A stretch of DNA of 64,000 bases from Actinernus sp. WN-2022 (lineage: Eukaryota; Cnidaria; Anthozoa; Actiniaria; Actinernidae): positions 12,098,095-12,162,094 of the forward strand of contig JAOWCC010000936.1 of NCBI GenBank assembly GCA_030867875.1. Reading direction: 5' to 3'. The position numbers and the translations under genes are program-made. The notes under the pieces are model-generated. The model was given only the letters and a program-made list of their open reading frames with translations. It made no database searches and was not told the DNA's origin. Below, piece by piece: positions 55,378 through 64,000 of the stretch (the stretch's first letter is position 1; the number at the start of each line of letters is the position of its first letter).

Positions 55378-57276
55378 GTGAGCATTATAATTTTTAAAGG
55401 AATAGGGAGTTTTTTAACATATCTGCAGTGCAATACTTATTTTAACCAAGTGTAGAATAGGATGTATGTACTTAGCTAATTACTTTGTTCCCAAAAACCT
55501 TCAATAAACGTACATTGTAATCTACAGGGCTTTCAAAACAAGCCGGCGACTGGCTGAGCTCTGGTAGTTGTTGTTGCCATCTCCCACCCCGCAGAAAATA
55601 ATGGCTCAACCCTAATTATTCTGTTCCACTTGCACTGGGGCGGATCCAGGATTCTGTGAAGGGGAGTTCGATAAAGAGAAAAGGGGGGTTTGACACCAAA
55701 ATATTTGCCAATTTCTACATTGTGTTTTGTAAGCGATCGAGAGAAAGGGGGGTTTAATCGAACCTACTTGAACCCCCTAGATCTGCCACAGTTCAGTGAA
55801 TAATTATACTCACAGTCTACAGTAAATGTTAAATAATTGCTTAATAAATAGGAGGTATAACAAACTATATATATAAATTTACATGTAATAAAAGTTAAAC
55901 ATATAGATAAATAAAACAATAACCTATTTGTGTCATCGAAATATGCACTGATATTTAGTCCCTGAATATCATCTGTTCTGAGAAGAGAACAGTTCCCGAG
56001 AACAAAGCTCTCATGAAACAGTCTGAACGAGCTTCGAGGATCAGATAATGTCTAAGGACAAATATCAGGGCATATTTTGAAGCCACAATGTACAGTGTAG
56101 GTCATTGTTGTATCATCCTTCAAATTTTTTCTTTGGCACATACATGTACATGTATGCTTATGCGCATATGGGGGGGGGGGGGGTGTATTCACTGATATTT
56201 GTCAGAGAGAAAATATTAGGTCATGTGACACATTCAACCAATCACATGCAAGAGAAAATATTTGATGGGTTATAAGGTGCATGGGTATATAGGTGCCTTA
56301 CAAGTAGCAATGCCAAAAGGGCAACAATCTCTGGCACAAGTATAGGAGTTATCCCATTGAAAAAAGTCACATTTTACCACTAACATGCAGCTCTTCTGGT
56401 GACTGACTCTCAGTCCTATGTCTATGATGTTACCTCCTTATCCGAGAACATAATTGATGAAGGCCTAACCCTTTACTATTGGATAATTTATGTAAAGGCA
56501 GGACCTTCTACTCAGAGTGTTGGTCCAATCAGGATTTGAAACCACCACCTGAGCCCGCATGACCAGACTAGCACTTAATTTGCCACTGAGCTAACTGAAT
56601 AATAATTAACTTAGAAACTAATTTAATATCCTTTAAAAGATAAAAGTGCTTATGAAATAAAAATTGTATCATTAAAATAACAATTTTGTTACACAAATAA
56701 TTTGCTCTAAGCCACTTGTACATTTGTTCAATGCCAACTATGTTCCAATTTTTATTATATGCATACAACAAGAAATTGTGTTTGGCAAGGGAGAAGTTAG
56801 GAAGTCTGGGACCAAAAGTGTTTCCATAGCAACATCACAATTTCCATGATGACATATACTTTCCTTATTACCAAACATGTGCGAAGTTTCAATTTCTTTT
56901 CAACTATTCGGAGAGATACAAAAAAATGTATTCTTCATTACAATTTTAAACAAACTGAATATCTCTGGAAGGAAATGACATTAACAAAATAATGATGTTA
57001 TTCCTTATTTCAAACTGATTTTCAAATGAGATATTTTATTGACTAAATGTTCATTTTATTGGCACTTTAAGATAACTGCAGAATTTATACAGGCACTAAA
57101 AGACTGTAAGTTTTGTAGGTATTTTTAATACCTTATTAATTATGATCAATAAATTATTCAATCTGTTTAAATTAACATGCTTTCTTCACATATAAATACA
57201 TGTTTGATCTAATAATAAACTATTATTTCATTTATAATAAAATCCTAAATATATTTATATATGCCTTGCCTATTAG
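55378..57276. other. Intron 2 of the transposon gene
   Basis: A 1.9-kb intron with GTGAGC donor and TATTAG acceptor. It contains a short inverted repeat element with GGGGCGGATCCAGGATT (55630) and CCCCCTAGATCTGCC (55776), a G-run at 56170, and a tRNA-like SINE fragment (56512-56600). Confidence 0.6.
56512..56600 (-). ncRNA. tRNA-derived SINE fragment
   Basis: On the - strand GTTAGCTCAGTGGCAAA (A-box-like) is followed about 45 bases later by GGTTTCAAATCCTGA (B-box-like) and GGACCA. Spacing fits a tRNA promoter, but the arms do not fold into a proper acceptor stem, so it is a SINE head or decayed tRNA and not a functional tRNA gene. Confidence 0.5.
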
Positions 57277-60101
57277 GTGAATGTCGAGTAAGACGAGCTT
57301 TGAAAAAACAATCAGGTGGATCCATCTCTGTTCCTGTTCCCCGAAGTAACCAGAAGCTCAAACATGATATACAAGAGGACATTGAATCAGGTCACTACAA
57401 TCTTGGTGTTGCAGTTTTAGAGAATGAGTATACAAAAGTTATTCTTACATCAGAGGGTAACATTGAGAAAAAGCGCTTCAACATTTCTGCAAGGAAGTAC
57501 CCATTGACAGAAATCAGTAGCAAAAGTGTTGAAATAAATAAAGATTTATTGCGACTGAGGAAAGATGAGGACTATGAGAATATGTCACATGACCAGATGA
57601 GAGCTAGACTCCAAGAGCTACATGAGTATAAAAGTGAAATGACAGAAGATGAAATGCGACAGCACTTGAAAAAGTGTGAAAGAACCCGCCACTGGCTCAC
57701 ATGGCATGATCACTCATGCATTGCTGGCTCAGGTTTCATGTTGTTCATTGCAAGAGAATTATACGATCCAGCAGTACATCTGACCCCTCAAGAATACAAG
57801 GTGACACATGGGAAGGAAATAGAGGTTCAGTCAGTGATAGAGGTCCCCCACATATACATGCTTGGTGTTTCTGGAGCCAAGGACTCTGATCAGCTGGCCT
57901 TTGTTCCAACTAGACAGGAATGTCTAAGAGAATTTAAGTTTACTGAAGTTCTAGTGCCTGGCAGTAATATACCCATAAAGCTAAATGAGAAGATGAGATT
58001 TATGAATGGTGATAGCCCAGCTGTGGAGTTTGAAGATGGCACACAGAAAGGGGGCCATTTTGGTTGCCCAGGCTGTGAGGGAGACATGAGGAGAGCATAC
58101 GAGTACCCATACATGAGTCACCAGAAGTACAAGTCTCTTGAAGAAAAACAACAACTTGTTCTCCAAGGAAATTTTGGAAAGTCAGATGCTACTGCTCCTT
58201 TCAAGGCCCTGAAAGTAGATGATATCAGGAGAGAATTAAGGGCAAGAGGATTAGAAATTCATGGGAACAAAAAGGAACTTCAAGAAAGGCTAACTGATCT
58301 ACTGAGAGGCACAAGTCGGGTACCAGCTTTGCTGTTTGGAGAACAGAAATCTTCACTTCAAGAACTCAATCTCCAAGATTATGAAGTCCTTTTCTTTGAG
58401 CCTCTACATGCATGCCTGAACCACATTGCCAACATCTTTACAGAGATACCACTGCATATGACAAATGTTGATGCACTGATAGTCTTTAAGGAGATTACTA
58501 TGCTTGCTTTGAAGAAAGAGAAGCTTAGAGCCACTGACTACAGGCGGGCCCTTTTGAAGGTCACCATTGCACTGGCAAATAAGAGTCTCCTCACAGAGAA
58601 TGAAAAATGCATCCTTTTGCTTTTCTGTGAGATGGTAGGCATGTATTATGAAAATGATGACAAGAGAAGTGTCAGGTCAGTGCTCAGACTCTACAACATC
58701 TCCTTCAGGCATGGACAGGCTATCCAGAAACAACTGACACCACCTAAAGCCATGACTCTTAGAAAGCTTTGTGGCATCTACTACCATGGTGCAGTTGACC
58801 ATGCTCCCCTGATCTATAGGCTGGTCTGCCTCCGTTCAACTAGTGCAGAGCTGTTTGAGAGGTATTTTGACAGGATACAAGATATTACCAGAAAAACATG
58901 GAATAAGCACATAGAAGACCTCGTGCCCAATGCTTTCCTACACATTGAGGCTGAGGATGCTATGGCTACTGAGAAGAAGAGCCTTGCCAAACAAGAGAGA
59001 GAAATTTCCCGTCTTGCTAAAGGTTTGCCAAAGCCCTGTAATACTGTTGTGCCAAAGGACGTCATGACAAGACATTCTCGTCTGTGGCAGTCACACATCT
59101 CAAAGATATCTGACTACCTAACTCCTGAGTCAGAAGCATGGTGGAAATGGAGGGATGATGGCTCAGTTGAATTTTTTGATGCACCTGGTGAACCAGACAA
59201 TAGAAAACAAGGGCCACAACTGTATCCATTCAGGACAAACAGCATCCATGATATCCAACTTCACCTACAGAATACCTGGAAAGAATGTGCTGCAACACCT
59301 GAGAAGCTCCCCCTGTACAAGATCAGAGATGAAGAGGGAAGACTTATTTACAACAGGGAAGGATCTGTGTTAGAATTGAGACCAGAACCTGTGCAACAAC
59401 AGTTAGTAATACCAGAGTCAACTAGATATGAAGAAAGGAGAGAAGAGCAATCCTGTGATCAAGATGATGCTACTTATATCATATTTAGTAGTGGAGATGA
59501 ATTGGAATTGTACCAGGACAATTCTCTTGACCAGTCCAGCACAGAGTTACATGTACAAGATGGGGGTGAAAGCACTGAGTCACTGGTTCATGGCTATCCA
59601 CCACCTGAACCAGACTTATTAACACAACACTATAGTTCCAAGAATCCTGACGAGTCAGATCCTGATGTAGAGGCAGCCACTGCATGTGATCAAGACATTG
59701 GGCCACCAAAGAAGAAAATACGACTTGATCAAGATCTACATGCACAAGATAAAGCACTTCAGACAAAAACAGCACAAGCAGTAGGACACATCTTAGGAAG
59801 GACACCTAATGTATCTGAGCTTGACAGGCTCAAACAAACAGTAGCAAGAAACCCAAGGGCCCATTACTACAGGAAGAAATATGACTCCCTTCTTGTAAAA
59901 GTCCAGACAGAAGTTTTACAAGAGCTTCAAAACATCAAAGTGGGACTTAAAAACTGGGATGAGAATTTTTATGCCACTCACAACAGGATAGCAAATGATA
60001 CTGACTACAGGAACAATAGTGATATGAAGGAAATGGCAAAGAGAAAGAAAATAGCATTAAAACTGCTTCAATCATGGAATATTACAGTACACCTGGTGTA
60101 A
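57277..60101 (+). CDS. Transposon gene exon 3: SAP-domain protein, probable transposase core
   Basis: An acceptor TATTAG gives phase 1, matching exon 2. The exon then stays open for about 940 codons, so the full protein would be about 1,285 residues. A SAP DNA-binding motif (VDDIRRELRARGLEIHGNKK followed by ELQERL) lies at total residues about 655-690. Conserved-looking boxes are WHDHSCIAGSGFMLFIARELYD (split here as HDHS near 488 and LYDP near 505), FFEPLHACLNHIANIF near 718 and TSAELFERYFDRI near 866. An Asp in the first, an E-x-x-H in the second and a Glu in the third could form an RNase H-like catalytic set, as in Tnp2/KDZ-type transposases where D-x-x-H occurs, but this is inference. A CPGCEGD-type cysteine pair lies just before the SAP domain. 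The last 200 residues are acidic, then basic and helical. The ATG at 57261 lies inside the intron and is not the start. Confidence 0.8.
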
Positions 60102-62378
60102 TATAATTAAGCTATCTGGACAATAAATCGAATGTTTACATGTTCTCTTTTTCATCCAGAAACACAGATGTTATGGTTAATTATTCCAAATGATTTGACT
60201 CCAGCTCCTTTACAAGTGCCAAGTGTACAGGGCACAGAAGCAGACATAAGTCAACAATACAAGAAGTGGATGATCAGTGAGCTGTAAAAATATCTAGACT
60301 TGAAGTGTCAATAAAGTCTGGAGTGAGCTTGGCAAACAGACAGTAGCAAGATTGTTCTAGGGAAGTCCACAGCATATCCAATTTGCAATGGATGGCAGTG
60401 AATCTGAAGTCTGTGAAGATCCAGACTCCAATAACAACGAGGACAGGAACACAACAACAAACTCAATACAGACAGCAAGCCATTCTATGATGTACATTTG
60501 TACTGTAAATAATATATTTTAACTCTTTTTTTTTTATGAAGTAGATTTTTTAACCAAATACATGTAGCTTGTGGTAAGTAATATAAATAGGCACTTTGTA
60601 TCAGGTCCAGGGTCACACGACCAATATGTCAATCCAAAAAAATAGTGCTAGTTAATTAACACAAAATGTATGCCAGAAATGGAGAGAGTGAGCCAACATC
60701 AGGAATCAAGACTTTTAGATTAATACATACATGTATCTTTAAAACTGTATTATGGATAAGTTTAGCTCTCCAGCCTCATAAATTCTGATTGGCCCTTCCT
60801 TCAGTTTCAATGATATGAACCTAAATTAAAACTAATTGCAGTGGTTACTAATTGTGGCTTGTTCTTTCCATTTCTAGCATCCATGTTGTATTAGTGCTCA
60901 CTAGCTGCAAATGGCCTACTGGTTATTAAGACTTTGCACACCTAAATTATATTTTCTAGCATTTTAAAAGCTTGTTAAAATTAAGCCTATAACCAGTTTG
61001 GTATTTATTTTTAAATACAATTGACTGATTTAGCTTGTATATAATATATACAAAAGTCATATTGTCCCAATTCAGATCATGTGATAGCTGCATGGCTTTC
61101 TAAACTTTCTCAAAGTCCTTTTGATTTTTTTATACTGCTTGTTTCCATGTTGGAAAGGATACACAATTCCCACTTGCAACATGCCAAAATTTGCCAGTGA
61201 AGTTTTTGCCGAGTGACCTACATTTACATTGTAGCAGCAGTCTAGCCAATAGAAAGCATGGATTAGGATGGAATGTCATGAAGTGTGAAGTGCTACAGCT
61301 TTAAAAATGCCAAGCATGAGCATATATGTGAACTTTGATGGTAAAATTGGTATGCGAAAATGAACTATTACATTTCCCCCACACATCAATCATTTCTTTT
61401 ACCAGAATAATCAATTAGATTCAAAACCTCACAAGTTAAACAAGTCAGCCTCTCATGATCACGACTTGATCATTTGCCTATTGCTTTGCTCAAAAATAAA
61501 GAAAACATACAGCGGTCAACTTGTTGCTGCAAGCTAAAATGTGTGAAGTTTGTAAAACAAAAATGACTTATTTTTAGTGATTTGTCCCCTGGGGTGGGGG
61601 CATTTGCCTGCATTTACTGTCCACAATTGCCGCAATAGGTGGGGCATTTTCTGTTTTTTTTTGCTTTCCCTGTGAGGCAAAATCCCCACTAATCCCCACC
61701 CTATCCCGGGTTGGGGGGGGGGGGGGAGGGGGGGGGGGGGGTGGGGGTTTACTTTGACTAGTACATAAAATCTGTTTAGACAGCTTCTTAATGAAATACA
61801 TAGTGGTTGGATTATAAGCTACACGGTTTTATTCCAAAATGTATTAAGTCAGCAAATAGAACTTTTAAAATTTACCGTTTAACTTAATATTAGCTCATTA
61901 AATTCAACCCGAGTCTCGACTACTCTACAGCGACTTTAATGTTCAGTATAAAACTGACACTGACAATTTTTTCTTCGAATGCTTCAATGCATACTTAATA
62001 AGGGCATCAGCTTACCTTAATAGGAATTGTAGGTCGTTCCTGTACGTTAATTCTGTCGGGATTAATCCTTCTGTCGTGCCATGTCTGGCTCGGCAGACGG
62101 CAGCGTTTCACGCCATCACGATTCACGGCAAAAGTAAAATTTAGAAATACACTCCTGACCCTGTCACTCCTGCGTCCTGTTGACCACATTCTAGTGACAA
62201 AAAGTACTTAAGCGAAACAATTAACAACTGTTTGCTTTCTTGGTTGCATCCTGGCTTTCTCGGTTGCACCCTGACTAATGTCCGCCATGTTTTCCTGCCT
62301 GTAGATGTCGATATACCCGCGGGACAGTTTAGCGGGGCGCGGGATCCATTCGTTGCTGGGGGTAAAGGACAGCGATCT
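60102..62378. other. 3' part of the transposon, no certain gene
   Basis: A possible extra exon lies at about 60161-60288 (acceptor TTCATCCAG, then TQMLWLIIPNDLTPAPLQVP and on to a TAA), but its phase does not match any donor near the end of exon 3. A 50-bp G-rich run is at 61708-61746. The last 200 bp are more GC-rich than the rest. Confidence 0.4.
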
Positions 62379-62402
62379 GAACCATGCCTTAACATGCTTG
62401 AG

Positions 62403-62821
62403 CATATACTCGTTAATTGTTGGGATAGCACCCAAGTAGATAGTCCTATATGTCGGACAGAAAAGGCCAGATCTACTAGCTTGTCATTTCTTCGTTTTAC
62501 ATCTTTTGAGGCGGCACAATCATCTAGAATCAATAGTGTATTGGTTCCAGACCAAAAGGTTGCACAAACCTCTAGTGCGGTATTGATAGCATCCTGTGAT
62601 GGCGACATAACATAAAAGTGTGGATCTTGATTGGCAAATCCACGATAGGTTTTATTGTAGGCATACGTGGGACATATTAATACGACGTAGTCGAACTTTC
62701 CGCGAAATGGTCCACGAAGTTGCTCTATGAGAAATACAGTCTTTCCGCAATTCGTTGGACCTACTATGAGTGCGTTGAATGGTATGTGTTCTACCAGGGA
62801 ATCCATTAGTATGTTATACAT
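62403..62821 (-). pseudogene. Packaging ATPase, N-terminal part
   Basis: The frame starts at 62821 (MYNILMDSLVEHIPFNALIV). Walker A is GPTNCGKT at residues 21-28, Walker B is NTLLILDD at residues 94-101, and a sensor-like VLSQQLTSI lies at 131-139, just before the transposon end. This is the A32-like FtsK/HerA ATPase that packages DNA into Polinton capsids. The frame runs on into the transposon after residue 139, giving about 85 meaningless residues. The start overlaps the end of the capsid gene by 16 bp. Confidence 0.9.
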
Positions 62822-64000
62822 TGTAGTTCTCCGTTCAATATCGTGAGTTGAGCATCTGCAAGAACAAAGATGTGCATGATTACGTTTCCACTACCTTTTG
62901 CGGATCTATGTATACGAAGGTCGATGTCTTTTCCACCACCTGTTTGTGCCATACCATCACCATGAACAGTGGACTCTTTTGCCGTGCGACAATCAACTAG
63001 GATAGCAAATCTATTGTTATGAAATTTGGTAGGAGTCATAGAAGTATTGGATGTGGCAAACCATCCTTTTGCTGCCTCCCAGAAATCTGGAGGCAGCATA
63101 CCACTTGTTAAGAATCTGTTTGGAACTCCGTTGACATCCACCTCTATCTTAGAAATATCAGGATTCGAGAATGCTTCACTATCTCGCGTGCCAGTGGTAG
63201 GTGGATCTATGAATAGTAGAAGTAGCCCAGCAAAAGATCGTCGTGGAACATTGATGTTCTGAGATATCAAAGTATCTGATGCCTTGGCGATAGTTACTGT
63301 CTTGAAATGAACGGCATGGTCGTATAGGAAAGCAGTGCCAGTTTCGTATGCGTTAAGTGATTGCCTAGCAAGAGTTTCATTCTTGATTGCTTCATATTCT
63401 AACTGGATGTTGTTAAGCTTGTATGTGCCTATCTTTGTACTATCTGATCCAACCACTATCTCGATGGCGGGCGCTAGAGTCAACTCAAATAAAATAGTGT
63501 CTTCTAGGGCGTGAGGATATAGAACGCCATGTTGTGTCAGAATATCAACATCTAACGGAATTCTATATTTGGAACCATATGCGACTAGTAGAGCGTTTTC
63601 TCCAGCGTCTGAAGTACCTGCATCACCAGCCTTCGATCGTAGCTTGTTTGTGTTCTCTGATTGGATACCGTGTTGCGTTCTAGATTCTCTTTCTTGAGTA
63701 GATAGGTATATATCGGAATATGTCTGTAATAGATCTGACCGAGCGATGTCTTCTACTATTTCAGCTCCCATTTTACAAACTCGATGTATAACCAAGCAAC
63801 GCCCAACATTGGAAACAACGCGATTATTAGCGTGTCCACCAGACAATACAATGTCGCACAAAAGTGCTAAGCTACCAGGTACCAATACGATGTTTTCTCC
63901 TAGTGTTGGTACTTCCACATAGAGTGTTTCTCCTGGGTTGGCAGGTGATGGAGTGAAAGTTTTCCTATATAGAGTTCGTGGAGCCTTGAGTGCTCGAGGT
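62806..64000 (-). CDS. Major capsid protein (double jelly-roll), 5' end beyond window
   Basis: The frame is open from the right edge to a stop at 62806, at least 397 codons. An internal methionine at 63918 would give 370 residues, but the reading upstream of it (TFTPSPANPGETLYV) is coding-like, so the true start is to the right. Features matching Polinton/adintovirus double jelly-roll capsids include DLLQTYSDIYLSTQERESRT, IELTLAPAIEI-type strand pairs (FELTLAPAIEIVVG), YKLNNIQLEYEAI and, toward the end, FAILVDCRTAKESTVHGDGM, the usual L-x-D-x-R-T...H-G-x-G box. It would form the capsomers of the virion. No break is seen in the part visible. Confidence 0.85.
   Translation of the reverse strand, partial: PRALKAPRTLYRKTFTPSPANPGETLYVEVPTLGENIVLVPGSLALLCDIVLSGGHANNRVVSNVGRCLVIHRVCKMGAEIVEDIARSDLLQTYSDIYLSTQERESRTQHGIQSENTNKLRSKAGDAGTSDAGENALLVAYGSKYRIPLDVDILTQHGVLYPHALEDTILFELTLAPAIEIVVGSDSTKIGTYKLNNIQLEYEAIKNETLARQSLNAYETGTAFLYDHAVHFKTVTIAKASDTLISQNINVPRRSFAGLLLLFIDPPTTGTRDSEAFSNPDISKIEVDVNGVPNRFLTSGMLPPDFWEAAKGWFATSNTSMTPTKFHNNRFAILVDCRTAKESTVHGDGMAQTGGGKDIDLRIHRSAKGSGNVIMHIFVLADAQLTILNGELQCITY

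Larger units (their letters stand above)
53205..62402. mobile_element. 9.2-kb autonomous-looking DNA transposon, unclassified superfamily
   Basis: Terminal inverted repeats start CTCAAGCATGTTAAGGC and extend about 23 bp. CA at 53203-53204 and 62403-62404 is a 2-bp target duplication. The gene it interrupts remains in frame if one CA is kept, which confirms the ends to the base. It carries one spliced gene (54237-60101) encoding a large SAP-domain protein, the probable transposase. The same termini bound the MITEs at 2128-2810 and 29971-32450, which share nothing else with it. I do not recognise the superfamily. Confidence 0.85.
44676..64000. mobile_element. Polinton/Maverick (adintovirus-like) element, right end beyond window
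   Basis: The combination of family B DNA polymerase, rve integrase, A32-like packaging ATPase, double jelly-roll capsid protein and small membrane proteins defines a Polinton-type virus-like element. The left limit is set by the first codon of the polymerase; terminal inverted repeats were not found and must lie left of 44676 or beyond 64000. The replication genes are on + and the integrase, capsid and packaging genes on -. Two later insertions interrupt it (about 47428-49030 and 53205-62402). Confidence 0.85.

Noticed and set aside
56512..56600. Functional tRNA gene
   Set aside because: A- and B-box-like sequences are present but the acceptor stem and anticodon arm do not pair properly.
61574..61801. 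Polyproline frame on the - strand
   Set aside because: It is produced by a homopolymeric G run.
62141..62402. C-terminal extension of the packaging ATPase frame
   Set aside because: These codons lie inside the transposon and follow its terminal repeat; the true continuation is at 52977-53204.

Overview
The window is eukaryotic, from an animal nuclear genome. The base composition is AT-rich, splice sites are of the GT-AG type, and almost everything outside a few exons is transposon sequence. A receptor gene with fibronectin III and Ig domains, a DIRS/Crypton-type tyrosine recombinase, BEL/Pao, Ty3/gypsy and LINE fragments, and a Polinton-type virus-like element together suggest an invertebrate, most likely an anthozoan cnidarian. 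That host assignment is inference.

From 4.5 to 41.1 kb lies one host gene on the + strand. I can connect five exons by splice phase: 4573-4657, 16726-17002, 18319-18370, 33637-33921 and 40698-41092. They encode a fibronectin III domain, an Ig domain, a transmembrane helix and a tyrosine-rich cytoplasmic tail. The 5' exons lie outside the window or were not recognised. The introns are packed with mobile elements, many with identifiable ends and target duplications: a LINE inside a tyrosine-recombinase gene (5.1-8.1 kb), a 9-bp-TSD element with a second element nested in it (8.19-9.65 kb), a CACTA-type element with CTATGAAA subterminal repeats (10.6-13.4 kb), several elements flanked by TTAA (14.2-16.4, 20.9-21.4, 23.4-27.6 and 30.5-32.3 kb), a 2.7 kb foldback palindrome (23.7-26.5 kb), a gypsy retrotransposon (23.2-29.4 kb) and a BEL/Pao retrotransposon carrying LINE pieces (35.3-38.8 kb).

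From about 44.7 kb to the right edge lies a Polinton/Maverick (adintovirus-like) element. On the + strand a replication module encodes family B DNA polymerase, then an SF1-type helicase, then an HNH-type nuclease domain; it is broken by stops, frameshifts and an insertion. On the - strand are a DDE (rve) integrase, at least three small conserved structural or membrane proteins, an A32-like packaging ATPase and the double jelly-roll major capsid protein, which runs off the window. The structural genes are tightly packed and overlap.

The most notable object is a 9,198-bp DNA transposon (53205-62402) inserted in the packaging ATPase gene. It has about 23-bp terminal inverted repeats starting CTCAAGCATGTTAAGGC and a 2-bp CA duplication. 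Its spliced gene would encode a protein of about 1,285 residues with a SAP domain, whose superfamily I cannot name. Two short non-autonomous copies with the same ends (2128-2810 and 29971-32450) lie elsewhere in the window, so this looks like the autonomous partner of a MITE family.
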